Shown here: positions 1-7,416 of the stretch, piece after piece
Layout of the letters: each line of letters begins with the position of its first letter
Position numbering within the stretch: position 1 is the first letter of the stretch
Origin: Microcaldota archaeon
Lineage (GTDB): Archaea; Micrarchaeota; Micrarchaeia; Micrarchaeales; CABMGC01
Reading direction: 5' to 3'
NCBI GenBank assembly: GCA_028867135.1
Contig: JAGWGW010000008.1
Span: 1 to 40,119 of the forward strand
Length of the DNA stretch: 40,119 nucleotides
Notes under the pieces: model-generated
Databases searched by the model: none
Told to the model about the DNA's origin: nothing
The model's input: only the letters and a program-made list of their open reading frames with translations
Translations under genes and position numbers: made by a program

Positions 1-479
1 CCGTGCAGATTTTTGATGTGCCGCTAGAGAATGTTCCATTGCCAAAATCAGTCATAGTGGAAAAGGTTTTCCCACCGTCAGAAGACTTCATGAAAAACAC
101 ACATTGCGAGCCTATCTGGTCTAGTGCGTATATCTCGCCGGCATTGTCCGTTATGATGTGGGCGTCCGAACCGGATTGGTTCCATGTTCCATAAGGCAAA
201 GACATGTAGGAGAATGAGCTACCGCCATTAGTAGATTCGTACAACTGGGTTGGCGCTATTGCAGACACGAACAAGTCACCACTTGAGCCATCTATGTATA
301 TTGATGGTTCCCCGCTGGAATAAACAATCTGCGGTCTTGACGCATCCACTACTACGTAAGAAGAGAAAATAGCCTTGGATGAGTTGCTAGCTTGTACGGA
401 TGCGTTAAGTGCTCCTACTAAAGATACAAAAAATATGAGTGATATCAGACAGGGTAGGATATGCGCTCTTGCTTCCATG
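1..479 (-). CDS. Secreted BNR/Asp-box repeat protein, N-terminal part
   Basis: This reading frame runs from an ATG at 477-479 off the left edge, so only about 159 N-terminal residues are present. Residues 1-25 or so form a signal peptide or anchor (MEARAHILPCLISLIFF, then a hydrophobic run ending near NASVQA). The rest is rich in Ser, Gly and aromatics and carries BNR/Asp-box-like motifs: STNGGSSFS and SSDGGKTFS, both close to the S-x-D-x-G-x-x-F/W consensus. In known families such repeats build beta-propellers in sialidases and other extracellular proteins. The enzymatic role cannot be judged because catalytic residues would lie in the missing part. Start chosen because it is the first ATG and gives a clean signal sequence. 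A second extracellular, probably propeller-type protein lies at 38893-39990. Confidence 0.75.
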
Positions 480-501
480 CTAGAATAAACGAAATCAACG
501 T

Positions 502-713
502 TTAAATATGCACACCATGGCTCCGAGGCCCTTCGTTGCTATTCAATCTAGTGATTTTAATAGTGTAAGAAAAAACTTTCGTAGGCATGCCTTTCATCCT
601 GGCTTTCTTTATGGCGTCGGCGGTGCCATAACCCTTTTTACCGTTTCCCTAACGTCCTTTTCCACTTTCTTGTTCACAGTTTTCCAACTTCCGCTGATTA
701 CTATCCACTTCAT
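502..713 (-). pseudogene. Frameshifted remnant of a small conserved protein
   Basis: From an ATG at 711-713 the frame encodes 34 residues with a protein-like N-terminus (MKWIVISGSWKTVNKKVEKD, then VRETVKRVMA) and stops at 609-611. The next frame carries a second protein-like piece across the break (GYGTADAIKKARMKGMPTKV) and stops at 502-504. The first piece recalls N-termini of Rossmann-like proteins seen in small-genome prokaryotes that start with a strand plus GSW motif; this is recollection, not a search. A frameshift, probably with an internal deletion, best explains the two half-fitting frames. It could instead be a sequencing error joining one short gene of about 70 residues. It lies between two secreted-protein genes on the same strand. 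Confidence 0.45.
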
Positions 714-746
714 GCATATTCCTCTTGAACTCAACGATATACAACA

Positions 747-1817
747 TCAGCAACCTTTTTTCAAAAGATAATAAAAACCGCTTCCATTGCTGGCCTCCAG
801 TGATATTTTCTTAGTACAGTTGTCGTACTGCGTCTCAAAGACAGTTTCGTTCACTCCAAAAGCCTTTACAAACGAGCTATTCAGGTTTTTAGTCTGGTTG
901 TATGTGTCAAGGAACTCTCTCAGTCCCCTTTCCCCTGCCCTGCTAACCATGTAATCAATAACAGTTGATGCTTCACCATAAAAGAGTTCAATCGTGTTGC
1001 TAGATTCCTGGAGTTTATCCAGGGAGTTAAGTAGGACAGGGCCATTTATACTAATGTTTTCCCTTGCAACTCCAAACCCATATTCTATATCGCCTCCGGC
1101 CTCCGCCCAATCATACATGGCAATTCCCTCATCAAGCCAGTTTGGCCTAACTGGTGCTCTTATGTTTGGATATAGATAGTAAAAGAACCGATGGCCGAGT
1201 TCATGCGCCATGCCTCCCCTGTACCAGTCAATATTCTCTACGTTGGAAAGGTTGTTTGGATCTCCATGCGGCAATGTATTGTAGATCTTTATCCCATCGC
1301 CAAGTGGAGGGTCCACGCTCCAGCCACCACCGCTACTGTTGGGGCTGGCGGTCGATGACATTGGCATCAAGCCTTTTGCATCATAAAAAGTATGAAACAT
1401 GTAGAGGTCCGTTTTGCTGGGAAGATCACCTCCGTATATCCTGGAATCTATAGGATAGGCATGTTCGAGAGTCTGAATAAGCACGTTTGCCATTCCCTGG
1501 TCTGCCAGCCTGAAATACACCTTGAAGTGATCGCTTACATACATTGTATCGAAGTAAGGGCTATCTGAAGCTTCGGTAGCGTAGGTAACTGTATTCGTGA
1601 CGATTGTCGTGAGCGCCGTTTGCGCTATTGTAGATGCAGGTGCACTTTGCGTGCTAGTTGTAGGCACGGTCGTCTGGTTAACGCTACCATTATGTATCGG
1701 TGTTGTCGTCGGTTGATTCATCGCGTAGTGATTCGCATTAATAGTGGAAAGCACGAGCACGCCGGCTATTATGACCGCCGCAATTATTGCAACGAGCTGT
1801 AAGTTTTTGGGTGCCAT
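747..1817 (-). CDS. Membrane-anchored HExxH metallopeptidase (peptidase MA-like)
   Basis: A 356-residue protein with an N-terminal membrane segment (about residues 8-26) and a Thr/Ser/Gln-rich linker to about residue 80, followed by an extracellular domain. The zinc site is visible as AHELGH (His205, Glu206, His209), with a downstream WLDEG motif (residues 227-231) whose Glu is the likely third ligand. This HExxH...WLxEG arrangement is typical of gluzincins of the peptidase MA-like type. The substrate is unknown; anchoring suggests work on surface or exogenous protein. Start: a TTG two codons upstream is possible, but a TATA-like TTAAATAC at about 1840-1847 lies 26 nt before the ATG at 1815-1817, which suits a leaderless mRNA. 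Confidence 0.82.
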   Translation of the reverse strand: MAPKNLQLVAIIAAVIIAGVLVLSTINANHYAMNQPTTTPIHNGSVNQTTVPTTSTQSAPASTIAQTALTTIVTNTVTYATEASDSPYFDTMYVSDHFKVYFRLADQGMANVLIQTLEHAYPIDSRIYGGDLPSKTDLYMFHTFYDAKGLMPMSSTASPNSSGGGWSVDPPLGDGIKIYNTLPHGDPNNLSNVENIDWYRGGMAHELGHRFFYYLYPNIRAPVRPNWLDEGIAMYDWAEAGGDIEYGFGVARENISINGPVLLNSLDKLQESSNTIELFYGEASTVIDYMVSRAGERGLREFLDTYNQTKNLNSSFVKAFGVNETVFETQYDNCTKKISLEASNGSGFYYLLKKGC

Positions 1818-1908
1818 ATCCAACTATCACAATAAAGTATTTAATGGCTTGATACACCCAATGGCAATCGTGAGAGCCTATCGTGAGGTTCATGCTTCTT
1901 TTGAACAG

Positions 1909-1923
1909 AAATGGACTCGGCGG
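1909..1923. repeat. Direct repeat copy of the tRNA-Ala 3' end (putative att site)
   Basis: The 15 bases AAATGGACTCGGCGG are identical to 3013-3027, which are the last 11 bases of tRNA-Ala, its discriminator and the 3 bases beyond. The two copies have the same orientation and enclose only the Fic gene and its promoter. Duplication of a tRNA 3' end is the classic footprint of integrase-mediated insertion at a tRNA gene. No integrase is present between the copies. Confidence 0.65.
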
Positions 1924-2018
1924 ACGTCAGAGGTTGAGTATGTTGTACAAATACCACTACCTGATAGTATTTAACATCAAAACCATCATCCACAGTTGCT
2001 CACGATAAATATTATTGG

Positions 2019-2906
2019 TTATTTTAGATATCTTTGGTATTCTTTTATATACCTTCTAAAGAACCACAGTACAAAGATCGAATCAATTTTCTTGACTTGT
2101 GCTCTTTCTAAGGCATTGTAATAGCCTATCCTATTTTTGTAAGATATATTGAGCATCGGATAACCAAGTCTGTTTAAAATAAAGTTCATAACAAGACGCG
2201 ATAGCCTTCCATTTCCATCTATAAATGGGTGCACCGTAACAAATTTTAGGTGCGCCAACGCAGCCAACTCAACAGGATGTATTTTTATTTTGTTTTTATT
2301 ATACCAACTAAAGAAATAATCAAGTAAAGGCATGACTTCTACAGGGCTTGGAGGTATAAACTTGCTACCATATATCCAAACCTGCCTCGTGCGTATTTTT
2401 CCAGCTATATCTTTCTTTGTATTTTCAAAAAGGGAATGATGCCATCCCAAAACAAGTTGCAGAGTTAGGTCTTTTTTGTATTTAATCATATTATAGAAGA
2501 TGTTAGAATGTGCTTCTGCCTCTTTAACATCCCGGGTAGGTTTATTTGATGGAGTTATCCCATGCTGTAGCAAATTAGCTGTTTCCTTTAAAGTTAATGT
2601 TGAACCCTCTATTTTTTGAGTGTCATAAGTAAACTTTATCATAAACCCTTCAATTTCTTTGTCTTTTTCAGAAGCAGTTGCGGAATTAATATCCTTTGTA
2701 TAAGCTGATTTTATCTTATCTAAAGATAGATACCATTTCTGGGTGTAAACCTGTATGAGAAAATTACTCTTTATTTTGTCCAAATCTTTAGGTATGCTGT
2801 TTCCTAAATATCTCTCTTTTTTAATAACAGTTCCATTAAGCCTAAACGAGTGCTCGATATAATAGTACTTCTTCTTGCCGTATTTTCTTTCCCTTATATT
2901 TACCAT
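2019..2906 (-). CDS. Fic/DOC family protein with N-terminal inhibitory motif
   Basis: A 295-residue Fic-domain protein. The catalytic motif HPFIDGNGRLSR is complete at residues 226-237, so nucleotide transfer (usually AMP from ATP onto a target hydroxyl) is plausible. Upstream, TQKIEG at residues 96-101 fits the (S/T)xxxE(G/N) inhibitory helix motif, placing it in the class with self-contained N-terminal autoinhibition, so no separate antitoxin is required. The first 50 residues are basic (KYGKKKYYYIEHSFRLNG), and the segment after the Fic core ends in an aromatic/basic tail. Base composition is much AT-richer than the core genes here. The gene sits alone between two copies of a tRNA-Ala 3'-end repeat. 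The ATG at 2904-2906 lies about 26 nt from a TATA box, so translation is probably leaderless. The cellular target is unknown. Confidence 0.92.
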   Translation of the reverse strand: MVNIRERKYGKKKYYYIEHSFRLNGTVIKKERYLGNSIPKDLDKIKSNFLIQVYTQKWYLSLDKIKSAYTKDINSATASEKDKEIEGFMIKFTYDTQKIEGSTLTLKETANLLQHGITPSNKPTRDVKEAEAHSNIFYNMIKYKKDLTLQLVLGWHHSLFENTKKDIAGKIRTRQVWIYGSKFIPPSPVEVMPLLDYFFSWYNKNKIKIHPVELAALAHLKFVTVHPFIDGNGRLSRLVMNFILNRLGYPMLNISYKNRIGYYNALERAQVKKIDSIFVLWFFRRYIKEYQRYLK

Positions 2907-2915
2907 GATAATACT

Positions 2916-2965
2916 TACCCCTACACATTTATAAATATTAGTATTTCTATCAAACTGTAGGGGTA
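2916..2965 (-). promoter_or_regulatory. Fic promoter: TATA box flanked by a 10-bp inverted repeat
   Basis: TACCCCTACA at 2916-2925 and its exact reverse complement TGTAGGGGTA at 2956-2965 flank a TATA element (TTTATAAATA, about 2928-2937). On the minus strand the TATA box lies about 26 nt before the Fic ATG. Symmetric arms either side of the TATA box look like an operator that would block transcription factor binding when occupied. The regulator is not identified; autoregulation by Fic is only a guess. Confidence 0.6.
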
Positions 2966-3012
2966 GAGATATGCTGTGTTAGGGATTCATACCCTGCTCC
3001 CTCGTAAGCTGA

Positions 3013-3027
3013 AAATGGACTCGGCGG
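3013..3027. repeat. tRNA-Ala 3'-end copy of the 15-bp direct repeat
   Basis: Second copy of AAATGGACTCGGCGG, overlapping the 3' end of tRNA-Ala(CGC) (3016-3088, minus strand). Together with 1909-1923 it delimits a unit of about 1.1 kb. The copy here keeps the tRNA gene intact, as expected when an element integrates at a tRNA 3' end and regenerates it. Confidence 0.65.
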
Positions 3028-3088
3028 GATTTGAACCCGCGGCCTCGCCGTTGCGAACGGCGCGCAACTACCGCTGTGCTACGAGCCC
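3016..3088 (-). tRNA. tRNA-Ala (anticodon CGC)
   Basis: On the minus strand the sequence folds into a full cloverleaf: acceptor GGGCTCG/CGAGTCC, anticodon stem CGCCG/CGGCG with loop TTCGCAA, and T arm GCGGG-TTCAAAT-CCCGC. The third acceptor pair is G3-U70, the hallmark identity element of alanine tRNAs, which agrees with anticodon CGC (codon GCG). The discriminator is A at 3016 and CCA is not encoded. The D stem has three clear pairs and one mismatch. No intron is present. The first 21 bases of the gene (3068-3088) are also the end of the endonuclease reading frame upstream. A TATA-like GGTTAAAG at about 3110-3118 lies inside that reading frame. Confidence 0.93.
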
Positions 3089-3805
3089 TTTTGGTAATAG
3101 TATTCCTGCCTTTAACCATTTTAGGTATCTCCCTTTAATAATAGGATGCGAAGTTCCGATTTTATCCATCCATATTTTGATGTTCTTATTACCGCGTATA
3201 AGTACATTGCCTCCATGGCCTTCAGTCCAATGAACATAGGCAGGCATACCGAACTGTCTTATTAGTTTTTTAAGTTGAAGCAAAAAGCCTAGTGTGCCAC
3301 TAGCTATCTCTAAATGCAGATATTTGTACCCTTCATCTTTTCTAGCAAAAATACACCCATCGGTGTCTAAAAGACCGCGCAAAACTGAGGCTTTAACATC
3401 GGATGTAGAATTAAATATTTTCTTCGGCAACTTAATTTTATTTTTCTTATCGCCAATGGGCATTCCTAGATTTTTAAAGAACATAAATACTTGCTTATTG
3501 TTTATATTCATATTTATTGCATTGCAATCTTTTCGGATGCGATAGGATAACTTTATATTAAATTTTGATTTTAGAGTTGGCAATAAAAAATTTTGATAAT
3601 ATTCAAGATCATCTTTGGAGTTTCCGGTAAATTTAACTTCGTATTTAATGGCGTTATCGTAATTGCTATAATATTTTGACAGACAGCCATCACCCAAACA
3701 AATACCGAAAATTTCGTATATTTCTTTATCAAGAGTTGGTATGCTGGTGGTATTTGCAATAAAACTTCGTACATAAGCCATTCTTGAACTCATGTTTGCA
3801 CTCAT
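3068..3805 (-). CDS. LAGLIDADG homing endonuclease overlapping tRNA-Ala
   Basis: A 245-residue protein with two LAGLIDADG-type motifs: IFGICLGDG (residues 32-40) and LRGLLDTDG (142-150). Each ends in the acidic residue needed for metal-dependent DNA cleavage (Asp39, Asp149), so it should act as a monomer with two pseudo-symmetric halves. The last codons (KGLVAQR) and the stop TAG are made from the 5' half of tRNA-Ala, with the stop lying in the tRNA D-loop. AT-rich composition matches the Fic gene and not the core genes. A TATA element (AAATATAAC, about 3828-3836) lies 26 nt before the ATG at 3803-3805. Placement against the tRNA suggests that the tRNA gene or its flank is the homing target; this is inference. 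Confidence 0.88.
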   Translation of the reverse strand: MSANMSSRMAYVRSFIANTTSIPTLDKEIYEIFGICLGDGCLSKYYSNYDNAIKYEVKFTGNSKDDLEYYQNFLLPTLKSKFNIKLSYRIRKDCNAINMNINNKQVFMFFKNLGMPIGDKKNKIKLPKKIFNSTSDVKASVLRGLLDTDGCIFARKDEGYKYLHLEIASGTLGFLLQLKKLIRQFGMPAYVHWTEGHGGNVLIRGNKNIKIWMDKIGTSHPIIKGRYLKWLKAGILLPKGLVAQR

Positions 3806-3883
3806 GATCTCATCTATCTACGCTCTGTTATATTTTGAGACATTAATATGCTATTTTATCTATCTTTTGTTATTAATAGTCTT

Positions 3884-5269
3884 ATGATGGGCGCTTCTAA
3901 AGATAAAAAGGCAACTGCCATATTCAAGAGGATTCTGAAGGACATAAAGCCCACAAAGGTCGAGATAGAAGCAACAACCGCAAACGTGAACAGGCTCACT
4001 GCTGCGCTCAAGAGGATAGTACCGAAGAATATTGAAATCAGGGTGGCGGGCTCCGTTGCCAGAGGGACTAACTTGAAGGGCGACGCTGACATAGACTTCT
4101 TCCTACTTTTCGAAAAGGGCACTTCGAGGGAAAAGCTGGTGGAGCATGGTCTTTCGTATGGCAAGGCGCTCGCGAAGGCAGAGAAGAGCAGGTTCGAGAT
4201 AAAGTATGCTGAGCATCCTTATGTGAGGGTGTACGTGGAGGACATGGGCATAAAAGCGGACATCGTCCCGGCGTGGAAGATAAAGAGCGCAGATGAAATG
4301 GGAACCATGGTGGACAGGACTCCGTTGCACACCGAATTCATCAACGGCAGGATGTCGGACAGGCAAAGGGACGATGTAAGGCTGCTTAAGTTCCTGCTCA
4401 AGAAGCACAACATATACGGGGCCGAGGTGAAGGTTGGCGGGTTTCCAGGATACCTGTGCGAGCTCCTGGTATACCATTACGGTTCTCTTGCAAAGCTGCT
4501 TGAGGCAGCCGCTTCGTACAAGCTCCCTTTGATACTCGACCCATCGGACAGGGCCAACGTAGAGGATCCAAAGATAACGAAGAAGTTCAACTCGGATTTC
4601 GTAGTGCTGGACCCTGTGGATGTCAACAGGAATGTTGCTGCTGGCCTTTCAGTGGAATCCCTGGGAAGGTTTGTAATCCTTGCAAGGGAATTTGTCAAAC
4701 GCCCCAGCGCAGGGTTGTTTTACGGCGAAAAATTCTCGCATGATGACGTGCCCAAATACCTGGCGTCTCTCATGAAGGATACGGGCCTTGACATTTACCT
4801 GCTTGTGACAAAGGTGCCGGATGAGAGCGAGGACACGACATGGCCGCAGCTTAGGAAGCTGTCAGAGATACTTGAAGGGCAGATTGCGCGCTATGGATAC
4901 GAAGTCTATATCTCAATGCCGTACATCAGCGGCAAGAACGGCGTTATAGGGATTGTTGCGCCCAAATCATGGAAAACATCAAGGCTGCTGAAAGGGCCGG
5001 ACATATTCATCAGGAATGCGTCGGACAGCTTCATAGGCAAGCACAAGGGCGCGTTCGGATTTGCCATAAGGGGAAGGAGCGTGCTTGCGCTGGAGAAGGG
5101 CAGGTATCCAACCATCGGGCACATGCTGGAGGATTTGGCGAAAGGCAGGATTCCGCTCAAGAGCAAGCATATCGATTTCAAAGGCGCCAGGCTTTATGCG
5201 AACGAAGTGCCGAAGGAGCTGATGCACAGCACCTATTACGAGCTGAAGAAAAGGCTCTCGCTGCCTTGA
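3884..5269 (+). CDS. cca: CCA-adding enzyme (tRNA nucleotidyltransferase, archaeal class I)
   Basis: Adds or repairs the 3' CCA end of tRNAs, which is essential here because the tRNA genes in this window do not encode CCA. The 461-residue length fits archaeal class I enzymes. The nucleotidyltransferase signature is clear: GSVARGT followed by DADIDFFLLF, giving the G-S motif and the catalytic aspartates. Downstream sequence fits the archaeal central and tail domains. An in-frame ATG exists at 3848, but it adds a hydrophobic 12-residue leader. A TATA-like TATTTTATC at about 3852-3860 lies about 27 nt before the ATG at 3884 (another ATG follows at 3887), so the later start is preferred. The stop codon abuts the stop of the convergent gene at 5270 with no spacer. 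Confidence 0.95.
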   Translation: MMGASKDKKATAIFKRILKDIKPTKVEIEATTANVNRLTAALKRIVPKNIEIRVAGSVARGTNLKGDADIDFFLLFEKGTSREKLVEHGLSYGKALAKAEKSRFEIKYAEHPYVRVYVEDMGIKADIVPAWKIKSADEMGTMVDRTPLHTEFINGRMSDRQRDDVRLLKFLLKKHNIYGAEVKVGGFPGYLCELLVYHYGSLAKLLEAAASYKLPLILDPSDRANVEDPKITKKFNSDFVVLDPVDVNRNVAAGLSVESLGRFVILAREFVKRPSAGLFYGEKFSHDDVPKYLASLMKDTGLDIYLLVTKVPDESEDTTWPQLRKLSEILEGQIARYGYEVYISMPYISGKNGVIGIVAPKSWKTSRLLKGPDIFIRNASDSFIGKHKGAFGFAIRGRSVLALEKGRYPTIGHMLEDLAKGRIPLKSKHIDFKGARLYANEVPKELMHSTYYELKKRLSLP

Positions 5270-5824
5270 TCAGAATGCGTACTTCCTGTTCCTCATCGCT
5301 ACATCATTGAGTTCGCCCAATAGGTCTATGCTCCTGGCCTTGGGATATCTTCCTTTCACTATATTCATGATCCTTGCAATCGCACGACTGTCGTTCATGA
5401 CTTCGAAACTTTTTTTGTAATTTGCAGATGCGTTAGCCCCGCAGTAGTCGGTCGCCTCGGATACGATGTTGTCGCGTATCTTCCCTGAGCTGTATCCCCT
5501 CTTCCTCATCCTTCCGATGAGCTTGCCCAGGTGCTCCCTCATGACTATTGCAGTTGCGCCGCTTATCCTCATGTCGCAGAGGAGATGGCCTTCGACTATG
5601 ACTAATTTTCTCTTCGACTCCTTCATCCTTTTCTCTATCTCGTTCTTCAGCGCCCGCATCTTCACTACTTTTGTGCCGTCCCTCTCGACCGACGAGAAGA
5701 GCCTTTTCTCGTTGACTATGTCGTTTGCCCTTATCAGCTCGGAATCCCTGATCCTTTTTGAGATGATCCCCGCTATCCTTGATTTGCCTGTAGCTGGGGT
5801 GCCTGTTATTATTATCGCCTTCAT
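5270..5824 (-). CDS. AK6/Fap7-like adenylate kinase or ribosome-biogenesis NTPase
   Basis: A 184-residue P-loop protein. The Walker A motif GTPATGKS is at residues 8-15, IVEGHLLCD (about 75-83) resembles the strand and nucleotide-contact region, and RMRKRGYSSGKIRDNI (about 104-119) is the lid-type region typical of the archaeal AK6/Fap7 (hCINAP) family. Members interconvert ATP, AMP and ADP and, in eukaryotes and some archaea, help mature the small ribosomal subunit with uS11, which is also encoded in this window. It lies 5 bases downstream of 5830-6420 and is presumably cotranscribed with it. Its stop TGA (5272-5270) abuts the cca stop in the palindrome TTGATCA. Confidence 0.82.
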   Translation of the reverse strand: MKAIIITGTPATGKSRIAGIISKRIRDSELIRANDIVNEKRLFSSVERDGTKVVKMRALKNEIEKRMKESKRKLVIVEGHLLCDMRISGATAIVMREHLGKLIGRMRKRGYSSGKIRDNIVSEATDYCGANASANYKKSFEVMNDSRAIARIMNIVKGRYPKARSIDLLGELNDVAMRNRKYAF

Positions 5825-5829
5825 GGATT

Positions 5830-6420
5830 CTACTTCGCGGGGCTTCTTGCAGACAACGAATCGAGTGCGGCGTCTATCTCACTCTCGCTCCTTTCCAGCA
5901 TCACCAGCTGGCTTGCAGGCGGATTGATGGTTATGGCGTAGGTCTTCTGGCCTGAGAAGATCCATGACCCGAGGGTGTACTTGTCGTACGATCCGGATGT
6001 GTCTGCAATGTACGTGGACATGCCCACAAGCCTGGTTATGAGCAGGTCGACGGCATTGCTGTAGCCGTCTATCGTTATCTCCTCCTGGCCGCTCTCGTCT
6101 GCGTCTATGAATGAGGGCTTTATGTACGGCACCCTTGTTGTCACGGCCTTGTTCCTTATCACGTCGTCCATCTTCCTGTACTCCGCATCGACCCTTTCCA
6201 GCTCCTTGGTGAACCTATCGCGCTCTCCAGGAAGCGCCTTCTTTGCATCGGAGAAATAGTCGTCAACAGCGCTTCTGGCGCTCTTGAGCTGCTGCTGCGT
6301 CGGTTTTGCGCCGTTAAACAGCTCCCTTATGCTGAAGTCGTACTTTCCCCTTGTCTCGTTGTCAATGTCGTCTATTATGACATCTGCCTCTGCGCTGAAG
6401 GTAATGTTTCTATCGGCCAT
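5830..6420 (-). CDS. Unknown conserved-looking cytoplasmic protein
   Basis: A 196-residue protein that I do not recognise. It has no signal peptide or membrane segment. The first half is charged and helical, with a likely coiled coil around residues 60-95 (KKALPGERDRFTKELERVDA). The second half is more beta-like (YIKPSFIDAD, KTYAITINPPASQLVMLERS). The strong reading frame, core-like base composition and operon position with the AK6-like gene (gap of 5 bases) support a real gene. The ATG at 6418-6420 lies about 26-30 nt from an AT-rich element (TTAATTTATCC, 6443-6453) that also sits at promoter distance from the divergent primase gene. Confidence 0.7.
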   Translation of the reverse strand: MADRNITFSAEADVIIDDIDNETRGKYDFSIRELFNGAKPTQQQLKSARSAVDDYFSDAKKALPGERDRFTKELERVDAEYRKMDDVIRNKAVTTRVPYIKPSFIDADESGQEEITIDGYSNAVDLLITRLVGMSTYIADTSGSYDKYTLGSWIFSGQKTYAITINPPASQLVMLERSESEIDAALDSLSARSPAK

Positions 6421-6442
6421 GCTCCCACAGCTGTTATATGGT

Positions 6443-6457
6443 TGGGATAAATTAAAA
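6443..6457. promoter_or_regulatory. Shared bidirectional core promoter
   Basis: The AT-rich block GGATAAATTAAAAAC can serve as a TATA box in both directions. It lies about 26-30 nt before the ATG at 6418-6420 on the minus strand and before the ATG at 6480 on the plus strand. The two starts are only 59 bases apart, so both mRNAs would be leaderless. Confidence 0.5.
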
Positions 6458-6479
6458 ACCTTGCATGGCAGATAGGTTT

Positions 6480-7412
6480 ATGGCTGATCTGGACAGGGAT
6501 GCGCTTGATTTCGCGTACAGGTACCCTTTCTCCAGCGAAGCCAGGTCCATACTCAGCAGCATGGACCAGAGCGTGAGCGAGAAGTACCTGCAGAGCGGCA
6601 GGGTGAGGCTTGAGGAAGACCTCAAAAGCCAGAGGGTGCAGTTCACGGAGGTCATGCTTGACGACGTCAAGAAGACGTACATACTGAGCTATGTGTACTC
6701 AAGGATGCTGGTCAGCGCAATCAACAACAGGTACTACATCGGCAGGTACATACGTGCAGAGGCCGCGCGCTTCGGGTCCGCGCTCGCGAAGGACAGCGTT
6801 GAGAGCGTGCTGAAGGTGGCTAAGGAAACCTTGTTGAACCTATCCTATTCTGATGGCCTTTTCTCATTGGGATTTGCGGACTTCCTCATGTTCGCGCCGA
6901 AGTCGTCTGAATTCTCGCTGATAAGGCACGGGCTAAGCGACGGATGCGTCAGGCTGCCCAAGGAGAGCACGTGCAAGGTGATGGAAGGAGCCATAGCAGA
7001 GCTGATATCCAGAAACCTTCCGATAAAGCTGAAGGAGCTGCCGAAGAAGGTGGTCGACTATTCAAGGCTTGTAAAGGTGCCTGCTGAGAAGGCCGTCGCG
7101 CAGACCAGGGTGAAGGGCAACTACGCCTGGATAGAGACGGTGCTGCAGAACCCTATTGCAGATGTAAGGCACAGGGCAGTCAACCTCATACTCGCACCCT
7201 ATTTAGTCAATGTCCGCGGTCTTGACGAGGAGAGCGCTGCAAGGATAATAACAGGGTACATAGAGAAATGCAAGATGCTGAATCCCGACACACGCATAAA
7301 CGAGACCTACATAAAGTACCAGTGCAGGTATGCTAGGGAGAAGAAGATGAGGCCGCTGTCGCTTGACAAGGCCAGGGAGATGTTCAAGGGCATACTAGCT
7401 CTTGAGAAGTGA
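6480..7412 (+). CDS. priL: DNA primase large subunit-like protein with PriX-like C-terminal domain
   Basis: The N-terminal part matches archaeal PriL: YPFSSEAR near residue 15, then ILSYVYSRMLVSAINNRYYI and the RAEAARFG helix near 68-98, followed by a FADFLMFAP segment. PriL binds the catalytic subunit PriS and positions template and primer. The C-terminal part (about 215-310; NPIADVRHRAVNLILAPYLV, then RGLDEESA) resembles PriX or a degenerate PriL C-domain. Canonical PriL ends in a 4Fe-4S domain with four conserved cysteines. The only cysteines here (156, 165, 264, 282) do not sit in that pattern, so the cluster is probably absent. An ATG five codons upstream (6465) exists, but the TATA element near 6447-6457 favours 6480. 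No PriS is encoded in the window. Confidence 0.75.
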   Translation: MADLDRDALDFAYRYPFSSEARSILSSMDQSVSEKYLQSGRVRLEEDLKSQRVQFTEVMLDDVKKTYILSYVYSRMLVSAINNRYYIGRYIRAEAARFGSALAKDSVESVLKVAKETLLNLSYSDGLFSLGFADFLMFAPKSSEFSLIRHGLSDGCVRLPKESTCKVMEGAIAELISRNLPIKLKELPKKVVDYSRLVKVPAEKAVAQTRVKGNYAWIETVLQNPIADVRHRAVNLILAPYLVNVRGLDEESAARIITGYIEKCKMLNPDTRINETYIKYQCRYAREKKMRPLSLDKAREMFKGILALEK

Positions 7413-7416
7413 GGAT

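Noticed and set aside
508-771. Plus-strand frame of 87 residues
   Set aside because: It overlies the minus-strand gene remnant, has no TATA element or recognisable domain, and its composition looks like an antisense shadow.
1879-2007. 9-bp inverted repeat (TATCGTGAG ... CTCACGATA) around the left copy of the tRNA repeat
   Set aside because: It is too short and widely spaced to separate from chance in AT-rich sequence, though it might matter if the Fic element boundaries are studied.
3848-3883. Upstream ATG extending the CCA-adding enzyme by 12 residues
   Set aside because: The extension is hydrophobic, lies over the TATA-like element and is not expected in this family.
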